DNA of 64,000 nt from Thermotogae bacterium (GTDB lineage: Bacteria; Thermotogota; Thermotogae; Petrotogales; Petrotogaceae), in NCBI GenBank assembly GCA_024233675.1, contig JACKPH010000005.1, positions 37,352 to 101,351 of the forward strand. Reading direction: 5' to 3'. The translations under genes and the position numbers were made by a program. The notes beneath the pieces were generated by a model. That model ran no database searches, had not been told where the DNA came from, and saw only the letters and a program-made list of their open reading frames with translations. Below are positions 1 to 10,300 of this stretch, piece after piece. Within the stretch, counting starts at the first letter, position 1, and every line of letters starts with the position of its first letter.

Positions 1-647
1 TTGATATAATGATAGGTAAAGGTCCTACAGCAAGATCTATAAGAATAGACCTTAAACCTTTTACTCTTATAGGTGCAACAACAAGACTCGGACTTATAGC
101 TGCTCCTCTGAGAAGCAGATTCGGAATAATACTCGAAATGGATTTTTATCCTCCGGAAGAACTTCAGCTCGTTATTGAGAGAACATGCGGTCTTCTCGGA
201 ATGAATATAGAAAAAGATGCTTCATTTACTCTCGGAAAAAGTTCAAGAGGAACTCCGAGAATAGCAAACCGTCTTTTAAAAAGAGTAAGGGATGTAGCTC
301 AGATTAAGAATAAGGAAATAATTGATTCGGATGATGTTAACGAAACTATGAAAATACTTGAAATTGACCGTTACGGTCTGGATCAGATGGACAGAAAAAT
401 TCTTGATGTTATAATAAATAATTATAACGGAGGTCCTGTAGGAATAAGGGCTATAGCTTCTTCTCTCGGAATTGAACCCGATTCCATTTCAGAAGTTTAT
501 GAACCTTATCTTCTGCAGAATTCATTCATAATAAGAGGACCACGCGGAAGAATGGCTACGGAAAAAGCCTATAACCTTCTTAACATTCCTTTTAATCCGG
601 ACGTACCTTCATTATGGGAGGACAAAAATGCAAAACAGGATATGTGA
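1..647 (+). CDS. ruvB: Holliday junction branch migration ATPase RuvB (3' part, truncated by window start)
   Basis: C-terminal part of RuvB, the hexameric AAA+ motor that drives branch migration of Holliday junctions with RuvA. The reading frame is open from base 3, and residues DIMIGKGP just before and at the apparent ATG match the middle of RuvB, so the true start (with Walker A and B) lies outside the window. Visible are the sensor-1 segment IGATTR, the sensor-2 arginine segment GTPRIANRLLKRVRD and the C-terminal winged helix ending in RGPRGRMATEKAY. The next gene overlaps the end by 20 bases, so ruvB heads or belongs to the long operon that follows. Family assignment is secure; only the truncation limits it. 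Confidence 0.96.
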   Translation, partial: DIMIGKGPTARSIRIDLKPFTLIGATTRLGLIAAPLRSRFGIILEMDFYPPEELQLVIERTCGLLGMNIEKDASFTLGKSSRGTPRIANRLLKRVRDVAQIKNKEIIDSDDVNETMKILEIDRYGLDQMDRKILDVIINNYNGGPVGIRAIASSLGIEPDSISEVYEPYLLQNSFIIRGPRGRMATEKAYNLLNIPFNPDVPSLWEDKNAKQDM

Positions 648-1314
648 AAACATAGATAAAATAAAAGCCGAGATAGAACATACCTGTGCTAAATGTTCAA
701 GAAACCCTGAAAATATAAAATTGCTGGCAGTTTCAAAATATTTCCCGGCCGAAGATATAATTACACTTTATAATCACGGTCACAGATTTTTTGCGGAAAA
801 CAAAGCACAGGAATTAAGAGATAAAATAAAAGTGACTCCTGAAGATATAGAATGGCATTTTATAGGAAGTATACAGACTAACAAAATAAAATATTTAATT
901 CCTAATGTTTCACTTATTCACTCTGTTTCAAGAGAAAAAGAAATCGCGGAAATATCAAAAAAAGCTGTTTATGAAAATATAATTCAGGATTTTCTTATAG
1001 AAGTGAATATTTCGGGGGAGGAAAGTAAATCCGGCTTAAATCCCGATAAAGTTAAAAAATTTGCCGATTATTGTAATAATCTGAAAAATATAAGATTAAA
1101 AGGGTTTATGACTATGGCACCTTTTGATTCTGATGAAAAAGAACTTCATAAAATTTTCGGTTCTCTAAGAAATATGAGGGATGAATTTAATTCTTATGAT
1201 AAAAACATAACAGAATTATCCATGGGAATGTCAGGAGATTTTAAAATTGCTTTGGAAGAAGGCGCAACTATTTTAAGAATAGGTTCTTCTATTTTCGGTA
1301 CAAGAAATTATTAA
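628..1314 (+). CDS. yggS: YggS/PLPBP family pyridoxal phosphate homeostasis protein
   Basis: 228-residue fold-type III PLP-binding protein of the YggS/PROSC family, which buffers intracellular pyridoxal phosphate and affects amino-acid homeostasis. It is not known as an enzyme. The PLP lysine is K37 in LLAVSK. Family segments FAENKAQEL, WHFIGSIQTNK and the C-terminal LSMGMSGD and RIGSSIFGTR are present. The ATG at 628 sits eight bases after a GGGAGG ribosome binding site located inside the end of ruvB, so the two genes are translationally coupled. A YggT-family gene follows directly, a pairing common in bacteria. The length is normal for the family. Confidence 0.95.
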   Translation: MQNRICENIDKIKAEIEHTCAKCSRNPENIKLLAVSKYFPAEDIITLYNHGHRFFAENKAQELRDKIKVTPEDIEWHFIGSIQTNKIKYLIPNVSLIHSVSREKEIAEISKKAVYENIIQDFLIEVNISGEESKSGLNPDKVKKFADYCNNLKNIRLKGFMTMAPFDSDEKELHKIFGSLRNMRDEFNSYDKNITELSMGMSGDFKIALEEGATILRIGSSIFGTRNY

Positions 1315-1332
1315 ATAACGGAGTTGATAAAT

Positions 1333-1629
1333 ATGTTTGTATTTTCAAATCTTTTTTATGCAACGGCATCAATATTAAAAATACTTATTAATTTTCTGGA
1401 ACTTTCTATAATAATATCTTCCGTATTGAGTTTTATTATGCCATATAATCATCCCATAAGAAAATTTTTTGATTCTATAACATATTTCATGACAAACCCG
1501 ATAAAAAAAATCATTAATCTTAATTTCGGAATGTTTGATTTTACACCTTTTATAGCTCTTCTTATACTTATTTTCACAGACCAGTTTATTGTTCAGACAT
1601 TATTTGATATTGCACGAAGATTGGGGTGA
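1333..1629 (+). CDS. yggT: YggT family integral membrane protein
   Basis: Small membrane protein of about 98 residues with two hydrophobic segments (roughly residues 10-35 and 65-90) separated by the conserved YggT block NHPIRKFFDSITYFMTNPI, which recalls the family pattern around a Pro-rich linker. Family members are inner-membrane proteins of uncertain function that co-occur with yggS and often lie near cell-division genes. A TTG at 1324 is also in frame, but the GGAG at 1320-1323 is correctly spaced only for the ATG at 1333. It lies between yggS and nadK in the same operon. Confidence 0.88.
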   Translation: MFVFSNLFYATASILKILINFLELSIIISSVLSFIMPYNHPIRKFFDSITYFMTNPIKKIINLNFGMFDFTPFIALLILIFTDQFIVQTLFDIARRLG

Positions 1630-1633
1630 TATC

Positions 1634-2458
1634 TTGAAAATTCTTATATTTTATAATCCTTACAGAGTAAGTTACGAATATCTCAGCACAGAAGTACGTT
1701 CTGTTTTCGAAAAATATGAAAATGAAATAATAAACATAATATCAGCCGGTTCCGGGATAATAGACAATTCAGCCCAGGAAGCGGATTGTTATGTTGTTTT
1801 CGGAGGGGATGGTACAGTTCTCAGAGTTGCGGAAATTTCGGCGATTAATTCCAAACCGATAGTCGGTATTAATATGGGTAATCTCGGATTTCTATCTTCC
1901 TATTCTCAGGATGAAATTGAAAATGCTGCACAGGATCTGTCTAAGGGTGAAATTTCTTTTTCCGAAAGACATCTTATAGAATGTTTTGTAGGCGGGAAAA
2001 AATTTGTCTCCCTTAACGATATTGTTCTTCAGAAAAGTCAGCCTTTAGGTACTATAGATCTTGAGGTAATTGTAGGAAAAAGTATTCTTTATTCTTTTCT
2101 CGGAGACGGGGTGATAGTATCCACACCTACAGGTTCCACCGGATATTCAATGTCAGCGGGTGGTCCTATAATAGATCCTTCTATTAATGTTACGGAAATC
2201 GTACCTTTAGCTCCCCATACATTAAATATAAGACCTTTTATTATTTCTCCGGATAAATACATTGAACTGAAAGTAAATTCAATAGACACCGGTTTTGCAT
2301 ATGTAACCGGTGACGGAGATATAATACACAGACTTGAAGCCGGTATGTCACTCGTAATAACAGGAAGTGATAAGAAAGTTAAGCTTTCACAGAAAAAAGG
2401 AGATAATTATTTCGATCTTTTAAACTACAAGCTCGGTTTCGGCAGGAGGTTTGAGTGA
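1634..2458 (+). CDS. nadK: NAD kinase
   Basis: Cytosolic NAD kinase (274 residues), which phosphorylates NAD to NADP. The diagnostic GGDGT motif is at residues 57-61 in VVFGGDGTVLR, followed by GINMGNLGFLSS, the NE/D motif region SLNDIVLQ, and the glycine/threonine-rich TPTGSTGYSMSAGGP that binds NAD. The start is the TTG at 1634, six bases after GGGGTG; an upstream in-frame start at 1589 would overlap yggT without a ribosome binding site. The C-terminal residues overlap the ribosome binding site of the next gene. All conserved segments are intact, so activity is expected. Confidence 0.95.
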   Translation: MKILIFYNPYRVSYEYLSTEVRSVFEKYENEIINIISAGSGIIDNSAQEADCYVVFGGDGTVLRVAEISAINSKPIVGINMGNLGFLSSYSQDEIENAAQDLSKGEISFSERHLIECFVGGKKFVSLNDIVLQKSQPLGTIDLEVIVGKSILYSFLGDGVIVSTPTGSTGYSMSAGGPIIDPSINVTEIVPLAPHTLNIRPFIISPDKYIELKVNSIDTGFAYVTGDGDIIHRLEAGMSLVITGSDKKVKLSQKKGDNYFDLLNYKLGFGRRFE

Positions 2459-2459
2459 T

Positions 2460-3206
2460 TTGTTCGAAAATAATTTTAAGCGCTATTTTTTCCATGAAAA
2501 TCTTGTTGTTCATCTGAACAATGTTTTAAAAATGGGAAGAATAGTTCAGGGAATGTTTTATAAATTTAAAGATGCTTATTTTGATAAAAATAAACAATTA
2601 TCCGAAGAAATAATTTCTCAGGATGACAGACTCGATTACCTTGAAGCGAAACTCGAACTCGAAGGTATTTCTCTTCTGACGAGGGGAAATTATACCGGAA
2701 TTTATCTGAAATCAAATATTTTGGGTATAAAACTTATAAATATATTTGAAAATATGGGCGATATATGTGAAGAAAATGCGAAATTAAACCTTGATCTTCT
2801 TACTATGCCTCAGAAAATCAACATGCAGTCTTTCGAAGATATTTTTATACAGGCGAATGAAATGCTGTCTCTTTCACTGAGACTGCTTTCTGATTATATA
2901 AATATAGATATGCAGAGACTTCAGAGTGAAAAATTCAGAAAAGATATCTTTGATACAGGCAAAAAAATATGTATACTTGATACCGAGGTAAATTCACTTT
3001 TCAGCGCATATAAAAAATATCTTTTTAAATCGAAGGAAACTTCAAAAGCTATGTACACACATCTTGAAATTCTTTCAAATCTTGAAAAATTTTGTGATTT
3101 TACTACAAATATAACAGAAAATATAATTTGGTCCTTAACAGGAATAAAGTATAAATGCAGGGGACAGGAGTTAGAATATTTTTATTCCATGGAGGACGAT
3201 TTATGA
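2460..3206 (+). CDS. PhoU-like helical protein, function unassigned
   Basis: All-helical protein of about 248 residues. The segment near residues 55-110 (DDRLDYLEAKLELEG ... NIFENMGDICEENA) follows the PhoU pattern of an acidic D-x-x-x-D/LE helix and an E-x-x-x-D metal-binding helix, here E-N-M-G-D. PhoU domains bind metal clusters and modulate phosphate transport or signalling. No phosphate transporter gene is nearby, so the partner is unknown. The start is uncertain: a TTG at 2451 abuts AGGAGG too closely, while the TTG at 2460 has normal spacing. The stop overlaps the next ATG (ATGA), so expression is coupled with the membrane fusion protein downstream. The PhoU relation is moderately supported. 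Confidence 0.6.
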   Translation: MFENNFKRYFFHENLVVHLNNVLKMGRIVQGMFYKFKDAYFDKNKQLSEEIISQDDRLDYLEAKLELEGISLLTRGNYTGIYLKSNILGIKLINIFENMGDICEENAKLNLDLLTMPQKINMQSFEDIFIQANEMLSLSLRLLSDYINIDMQRLQSEKFRKDIFDTGKKICILDTEVNSLFSAYKKYLFKSKETSKAMYTHLEILSNLEKFCDFTTNITENIIWSLTGIKYKCRGQELEYFYSMEDDL

Positions 3207-6200
3207 TAAGACTTATAAAATATATCAGCAAAGAATTTTTCGGACCTTTTCTTGTAGGTCTTTTCGGATTTGTTGTTTTTGTAAGCATAGAACTTCTTTA
3301 TCAGCTTTCTGAAATAATTGTAAGAAATCATGTGGGAATATCAAAATTATTTATAATAATTTTTTATAATATGCCTTATTTTATTTCTATGGGAATACCG
3401 GTAGGTATTCTTTTTGCTATTTTTTGGCTCATATCAAGACTTTCAAACGATAATGAGCTTATAGCTTTTCAGACTCTCGGCATTCCGTCAAAAAAACTTA
3501 TGGTTCCGTTTTTTCTCATATCTATTCTTCTATGCCTTATAACTTTTAAATTTTCGGATACAATAGTTCCGAATGCAAATTATAAAGCAAAAGAAGCACT
3601 TTCAAAATATGTATACAAAAGAGCGGAAACACTTATAGAAGAAAATCAGTTTGTTGATGCCGGAGACGGAAAATATCTTTATGTAAAAAATGTTGATAAA
3701 GAAACAGGTGAACTTAATGAAGTTCTTTTATACGATGTTTCCTATGATAATGTAAAAGTTTTCCATGCACAGAGAGCTTACAAAGACGGCGGAAAATGGA
3801 TAATGGAAAACGGAAGGGTTTATGCTGTAAAAGATAACGGTTTTATGGATCTTGATTTTTCCTTTAAAAAACTTGATCTTGATATAAATACAGATGTAGA
3901 AGAATTTCTTAAATTTTCAAAGCAGACAAATGAAATGACAACAAAAGAAATAAAAGAAAGAATAGATAATTTTTCAAAACTCGGGGTTAATATATCAGGT
4001 TTATATGTTGCCTACAACGAAAAATTTTCCAATTCTTTTGCACCTTTTGTAATAACTCTTTTGGGTGTTGCACTTTCACTTTTCATGAATATAAAAAGCA
4101 AATCATGGTCTGTTATAACAACATTTCTTCTTGTTGTTCTCTATCAGGGATCCGGTGCATGGTTAAGCGCACTCGGAAAAGAAAGCATAATAAATCCGAA
4201 ACTCGCTCCGTGGATACCTAATATAATATTCGGAGCCGCCGGTATTTTTCTTTTTATTATACTTGATACCAAACTTGCCTTTAAAATATCGGAATTTTTT
4301 AAAAAATTCTTTTTTCTTGCTGTAATATTATTTATTTCTACTGCAGGTTTCTCTGAAAAAGTAAACATAACAGGAGAAAGTTTTTATTTCGGCGATAATG
4401 AAATAACCTTTGACAGTTCAATGATAATAAACTATAAAGATTCAGTAATAGAAGCGGGCTCCGGAAAAGTTTTTCTTGATGATGATAGCAATGTTAAATA
4501 CAGCGAGCTTTACGGCGGAGTTAAATATACTTATGATAAATCAACTATAGAAGCTTCTGAAATGACAATAAATTTTGAAAAAAATGATTCGCTTTTTATA
4601 AATACATATACAGTACAGAAATATAAAAATAAAGATAAAAAGGAAATTGAAGTCAAAGTATGGGCAGAAACAATAGAAAAACCCCTTAAGGAAAATTATC
4701 TTATAACAAAAAATACTAAGCTTACCACATGTAAAGAGTGTGTTACTTATTATTTTAAAGCAAGAAAGGTTTCGGTATATCCGGAAAAATTTATTCTGGC
4801 AAGAGATGTTACAATGGAACTTTTCGGGTTTCCCGTTTTCTATTTTCCTTTTTATTTCCAGAGTCTTTCCTCTGAAGACAATTCTCCTTTTCAGTTCAAT
4901 TTAAATTTTACTGATAATAAAGTAACTGTTGATATTTCACTCAATTATAAATTTGATAACGGTACTGTTCTTAATTATAATCATCAGGTAATAAATGATA
5001 TTTCAACCAATCTTTACAGTCAGGTGTCCACTTTTAAATACGGACTCCCTTTTCTGAGCAGTTATCTTTACTTAACCTCAAAAATCAACAATAATACTTC
5101 GGAATACATTAAACTTGATTATAATTTCACTAAAACAGGTTCTGTGAAAAACGGCAGCGCTTATTTTAACTATACGCCATCAACAAAAATTTCAGAACTC
5201 GGACTTTCTGTTGACGAATGGTATTCGCCTTACGGAAAACTTTCAAATATAAAGTCATTTGCGAACTGGAAAGAAAATCTTATCAACGATATGCTTTTTT
5301 TAAATGTTTCTTCTGACGCTTTTCAGAGAAAATATAAAAAATCTATAATTTCACTTTCAAAACTCAATATAAATATAGATGGGGTAAAACCTTCAAATTT
5401 ACCTATAAATAAAAGTATTATCGAAATATGGAAAGACAGAAAAACCACAATAGAAGCCATAGGAAAATATAATTTTTATTCGTCTAAATCAAATATGTCA
5501 GGTACTTTTAATTACAAATCAATTGCGGATGCAACCGAAACAACTTATAACGGTGTTGTTTCGGAAAATAATTTTTTATATAAGGATTCTGTTCAGAATT
5601 ATGATATACTCTTTTTTGAAAGTAATTTAGGTTATAAGCTTGATTCTTCTTTAAAATATAAAAAAGACTTTTACACAGGCGGTTCTTATGTAAACGGAGC
5701 ATCTCTTTTCAATTTTAATTTTGCTCCTACAATGAGTTTTTCATCTGACTATTTAAATTATGATAATGCACTTGTATTTAAGAAAGTTTTTGAAAATACT
5801 TATAACTCAACAGACAGAAATTCAGTAAACTACGAGGATGTAATCCTTTTAAAAATTGATCTTGCCAAGAGATTAACTTCAAAGCTGAAACTTTCGAGAA
5901 GCTATAATCTTACAGAAGGTCTTTTCGATAAAATAAATTCATATACTTTCGAAACAAGCTCAGACCTTAAAGCTTTTTTGCTTAATTACAGGCTTGTAAC
6001 AAAAACAACTTTTGATGTATCGGACAGCAGTAATATAAAACCTCAGAAAACAGAAGCAGAGGTGACTTTAAAAAATTCTTATATAAACAATATTTCGAAA
6101 CTTATATATGAACATGAAAAAGACAAAAAAATAGACCACATAGAGAATAAAACAATTTTTTCATTAAACAGAAACCGTGTTGAATTAAATTATTCTTATT

Positions 6201-6670
6201 ATTTTACCGACTCCGGTAAAATAGAGGATATTATTCCTGAAATAATTACCAAATATACTCTGTATTCATTCGGTAATAAATTAATAGGTGAACTCGGTAT
6301 AAAAGAAAAATATACACTTTTTAATTCTAAACTAAGATTTCTTGAAAAGAACTCATTATTTTCAATGGAAATTGAATCAGTTTATAACAAAAATACTTCT
6401 TATCTTACAAATTCCGGAAAATTGAAAAGTTACGACGGTTCGGAATATTTATACGCAGATTTTACATACAGTTTTGATGATGCTAATCTGAAATTCTCAA
6501 AATTTGAATTACAGAAAAAACTTATATGCTGGACTCTTAATTTTTCCGCAGAGTTAAATCTGCTGCCTTCATTTGAACTTAAAAAATTTAGTCTTACTTT
6601 CTTTATAAACGACTTAAAAGAAAAGAACATAGAACTGAACGATTCCGGATTTAAATTTAATCTGATGTAA
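3203..6670 (+). CDS. LptF/LptG-type permease fused to an LptD/OstA-like outer-membrane domain
   Basis: About 1155 residues. Residues 1-360 are a YjgP/YjgQ (LptF/LptG) permease: two N-terminal membrane segments, a periplasmic beta-rich domain near 120-260, then further membrane segments to about 358. Residues 364-384 form a signal-peptide-like element: Lys-Lys at 367-368, a hydrophobic run at 369-380, then TAGFSEK. From 385 onward the chain is beta-rich and Tyr/Asn/Lys-rich. It contains an OstA/LptD N-terminal block (TTCKEC, then ARKVSVYPEKF and FGFPVFYFPFYF, around 510-555) followed by about 600 residues of alternating strands typical of a barrel. LptFG extracts, and LptD inserts, lipopolysaccharide in Gram-negative bacteria. 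ATG 3203 follows GGAGG; an in-frame start at 3155 lacks support. The protein would have to be cleaved, or span both membranes. Confidence 0.85.
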   Translation: MIRLIKYISKEFFGPFLVGLFGFVVFVSIELLYQLSEIIVRNHVGISKLFIIIFYNMPYFISMGIPVGILFAIFWLISRLSNDNELIAFQTLGIPSKKLMVPFFLISILLCLITFKFSDTIVPNANYKAKEALSKYVYKRAETLIEENQFVDAGDGKYLYVKNVDKETGELNEVLLYDVSYDNVKVFHAQRAYKDGGKWIMENGRVYAVKDNGFMDLDFSFKKLDLDINTDVEEFLKFSKQTNEMTTKEIKERIDNFSKLGVNISGLYVAYNEKFSNSFAPFVITLLGVALSLFMNIKSKSWSVITTFLLVVLYQGSGAWLSALGKESIINPKLAPWIPNIIFGAAGIFLFIILDTKLAFKISEFFKKFFFLAVILFISTAGFSEKVNITGESFYFGDNEITFDSSMIINYKDSVIEAGSGKVFLDDDSNVKYSELYGGVKYTYDKSTIEASEMTINFEKNDSLFINTYTVQKYKNKDKKEIEVKVWAETIEKPLKENYLITKNTKLTTCKECVTYYFKARKVSVYPEKFILARDVTMELFGFPVFYFPFYFQSLSSEDNSPFQFNLNFTDNKVTVDISLNYKFDNGTVLNYNHQVINDISTNLYSQVSTFKYGLPFLSSYLYLTSKINNNTSEYIKLDYNFTKTGSVKNGSAYFNYTPSTKISELGLSVDEWYSPYGKLSNIKSFANWKENLINDMLFLNVSSDAFQRKYKKSIISLSKLNINIDGVKPSNLPINKSIIEIWKDRKTTIEAIGKYNFYSSKSNMSGTFNYKSIADATETTYNGVVSENNFLYKDSVQNYDILFFESNLGYKLDSSLKYKKDFYTGGSYVNGASLFNFNFAPTMSFSSDYLNYDNALVFKKVFENTYNSTDRNSVNYEDVILLKIDLAKRLTSKLKLSRSYNLTEGLFDKINSYTFETSSDLKAFLLNYRLVTKTTFDVSDSSNIKPQKTEAEVTLKNSYINNISKLIYEHEKDKKIDHIENKTIFSLNRNRVELNYSYYFTDSGKIEDIIPEIITKYTLYSFGNKLIGELGIKEKYTLFNSKLRFLEKNSLFSMEIESVYNKNTSYLTNSGKLKSYDGSEYLYADFTYSFDDANLKFSKFELQKKLICWTLNFSAELNLLPSFELKKFSLTFFINDLKEKNIELNDSGFKFNLM

Positions 6671-6682
6671 CGGGGTGATTTT

Positions 6683-7333
6683 GTGAATATAAAAGATGAA
6701 ATGAATATAATAGAAGAAAAAATTTCAAAATGCGAAAGATGTACTCTTCATCTGACCAGAAATAAAACAGTACCCGGAACCGGAAATATAAAAACAGATA
6801 TAGTTTTTGTAGGTGAGGGGCCGGGTGAGGAAGAGGATAAATCCGGTCTGCCTTTTGTCGGAAGAGCCGGTGAAATGCTTGATAAACTTTTAAATGAAAA
6901 TGCAAAATTACAGAGAGAAAATATTTTTATAGCAAATATAGTAAAATGCAGACCTCCTAAAAACAGAACTCCTAACGAAGAAGAGGTCTTAATGTGCACA
7001 CCTTATCTCGAGGCTCAGTTAATGCTTTTAAATCCGAAAATTATAGTGGCTTTGGGCGGAACGGCACTTAAATATTTTACAGGAGAATCAAAAATAACAA
7101 AATCAAGAGGTTCTTTTTTTAAATGGTACGGAAATACAAGAATATTTGCAACTTTTCATCCGAGCTATCTTCTCAGAAGTGACGGGGAATCAGGTCCTGG
7201 ATCTCCGATATGGCTTGCACAGCTTGATATGTCAGCTATAGGTTTTATGTACAAAGCACTTGAAAAAAATATTCCTGTAGAAGAAATAGTTAAAAAAGTT
7301 GAACTGACTTTGCAAAAGGCCGGTGGAGCATAA
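6683..7333 (+). CDS. Type-4 (Fe-S) uracil-DNA glycosylase
   Basis: Family-4 uracil-DNA glycosylase of 216 residues, which removes uracil arising from cytosine deamination and is common in thermophiles. The four 4Fe-4S cysteines are C17, C20, C89 and C105. Motif A is GEGPGEEED at 44-52, followed by GLPFVGRAG, and the catalytic-loop motif HPSYLLR is near residue 156. The GTG at 6683 follows GGGGTGA with good spacing. It lies 12 bases after the LptFG-LptD fusion gene and overlaps the region just before smc, in the same transcription unit. Length and motifs are normal for the family. Confidence 0.93.
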   Translation: MNIKDEMNIIEEKISKCERCTLHLTRNKTVPGTGNIKTDIVFVGEGPGEEEDKSGLPFVGRAGEMLDKLLNENAKLQRENIFIANIVKCRPPKNRTPNEEEVLMCTPYLEAQLMLLNPKIIVALGGTALKYFTGESKITKSRGSFFKWYGNTRIFATFHPSYLLRSDGESGPGSPIWLAQLDMSAIGFMYKALEKNIPVEEIVKKVELTLQKAGGA

Positions 7334-7334
7334 A

Positions 7335-10300
7335 ATGAGACTTAAATCTTTAGAAATCGAAGGATTTAAGAGTTTTGCAAAAAAAACAAGTTTTAATTTC
7401 AACACAAGTCTTATAGCAATAGTAGGTCCTAACGGTTCCGGAAAATCAAATATTGTAGATGCTATCAGGTGGCTTCTCGGTGAACAGTCATCAAAACAGA
7501 TAAGGATTACAGAAAAAGATGATGTTATATTTGCCGGAACGGAAAGCTCAGGCCCTTCATCATTTGCAAGTGTTACACTCAATATTACCGATGATTACGG
7601 AAATGATATAAGCCTTTCAAAAACAGTTGAAAAAAACAATTCCAATAAATACATGATTAACGGGAAATCAGCCTCGTTAAAGGATTTTTATTCCGTTTTT
7701 AACAACCGTGGTGTCGGAAAACAGTTTTATTCGATAATAAGTCAGGGACAGGTAAGCGAAATAGTAAAATCATCTCCTGAAAATCTAAGGGATATAGTTC
7801 TTGACAGTGCTGATATAGGTGATTATCTTTCAAAGAAAAAAAATTCACTTGAAATGCTTTCAAAATCAGAAGAAAACCTCGAAAGACTTAAAGATGTTCT
7901 CTACATGATGGATAAAAATATAAAATCACTTTCTAACAGAGCTTCAAGGGCAAAAAAACATCTTGAATTAAAAAACGAACTTACGGAATTATCTAAAAAG
8001 TATTTCGGAGCTAAAAAAATAAAACTTATAGATACTATAGAATCCATAAGAAAAGAAACAGAAGAACTTGAAAATATCAAAAAATTCTATCTCAGCCAGT
8101 CTTTTGATCTTGAAAGAGAATACAGAAGTCTTAAAAATGATATTGAAGATGCCGAAAAAGAGCTCGGTGAAAAAAATCAGCTTATAGAAAATTACAATAA
8201 CCGTCTTAAATCAATAGAAGAGGAAAGAAGTAAAATAAATTCGGAAATAAATGAAATTAACAGTAAAATTATTTCTACAGACTGGGAAATAAATTCATCA
8301 GAAGAAAATCTAAAAAAACTTTCTAACCGTCTCGGCGAAGTAAAAGATTTAGAATCAAAATACAAAAAAGATTCTGAAGATACACAAAAGATTTTTGATG
8401 ATCTCACGGAAAAGAAAAACCTTATTGAGGAGAAAATCAGCGAACAGCTCAAAATTCTTACTGATACCGAACAGGAAATAAAAGACAGGGAAAAAAATCT
8501 GAAGTATAACACTTCGGAAAAACTTGATTCTGTTTCTAAAATAAACAGTTTATCAGAAAGACTTGATTTTCTTAAATCTGAACATGAAAATCTGAAAAAT
8601 GATATTATTTCCGTTAATAAGAAAATTGAAGAAATCGAAGAAAAACTTACTGAAAAAAATAATGAAGAACTATCACTGAGAAAAAAAATAACCGATCTTA
8701 CCGAAAAATTCGGTGAAATAAAAGCTGAATACGATATTGTAATAAAAGAACTCGAAAATCTCAACAGCGAAAAACTTTCTTCGGAAAGAAAAATAAATAT
8801 GTTCGAAACAGAAATATCAGGGTATGCCGGATACTCGGAAACAATAAAATATTTTTTCAGCAATTATAAAGAAGATAAAAATGTAATAGATGTTGTTGCA
8901 AATCTTATAAATACAGATGAGCAGTTTGAAGAAGCTATTTCTTCGGCTGTCGGATATAAACTTCAGAACATAGTTGTAAAAAATTCTTCAAAAGTTTCTG
9001 AATATATACATAATATTAAAAAAAATGTATACGGTAAAATAACTTTTTTACCGCTTGACCTTATGAAAACAAAAATAAGCATTAAAAATCAGATACTTTC
9101 AGAACCCGGATGTATTGATTATCTTATAAATATAGCCCAATTTGATGATCAGTACAGAACTGTTATGGAATATGTATTTTCTAACATATTACTCGTAGAT
9201 GTTATTGAAAATGGTATTGCACTTATAAGAAAAGGGTACAACGGTACGCTTGTAACTCTTACAGGAGAAATTTTATCAGGTTCCGGTACTATTACAGGCG
9301 GTAAAAATAAAAAAGATTACAACAGCGAAATTCTCAAAAGAAAAAGAGACCTCGAAACAGAAAAAGAAATTCTTAATGAAATAAATGAAAACATAAAATT
9401 TTATATGAAAGAATACACAGCTAAAAAAAATAAACTTGAAAAATTAAAAACTTCCATTGAGGAAGAAAAAGAAAATCTCTCTGCACTGCTTATGGAAAAA
9501 AACATACATAACAGCAGCTATAAAAACCTTATAAACGAAAAAGCAAAAAAAGAGACTTCCTTAAAAGACTTAGGAGAAAGACTTGAAAATTATTCAAAAG
9601 AAATTAAAAATCTGAATTTAAAATTAAGTCAGCTCCAGCAGAGCATTGATACGGATTCAGAGCTTCTTGTTATTTTAAGGGAAAAATATGAAAAATTCAC
9701 GTTTGAAAACTCATCAGAAAAAGAAAATCTTAATCTTTTAAACAGTAGTTTAAGTGAAAAAAAAGTAGAATTAAATTACACAAAAGAAAAATATAACAAT
9801 TTTCACAGAGAAAAAATGGATCTTTTAGAAAGTAATGAAAAAGAACAGTTCAGACTTTCAAAATTAAAAACATCTTTTTCTTCACTAAAAGAAACTATAG
9901 ATGAAAAAAGAAAAATTCTTTCTGACTTCGAAACAGAGTATAAAAACACTACTTATGAAATAGATAATGTTTTCAAAATGCTTAAAAACAGCAGAAGCGG
10001 GAAAATGGAAAAAGCCGAAAAACTCGAAGAACTTGAAAAGAAAAGAACAAAAACACGCGGAGAAATAAGCGATATAAATTCAAAGATTCAGGGAAATTCT
10101 TTTAAGACAGAAAATCTGAATCATGAAATAAACTTTCTTACCGAAAGAGCAAAAACTTTTGATGTTTTACAGGAAGAATTTATTTTGGAAAAAACAGAAG
10201 ATTCAGAAATAGAAAGATATGAAATAAGAATAGAAGATATTGAAAAAAATCTGAAAAATCTCGGTTCTGTTGATCTGACCGTTATAGAAGAATACGACAA

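Noticed and set aside
6657..6999. Two minus-strand open frames opposite the uracil-DNA glycosylase gene
   Set aside because: Shadows of a well-supported gene with all Fe-S cysteines in place.
8192..8863. 223-codon open frame on the minus strand inside smc
   Set aside because: It is a Ser/Phe-rich antisense shadow of the Lys/Glu-rich coiled coil; no ribosome binding site and no protein-like pattern.
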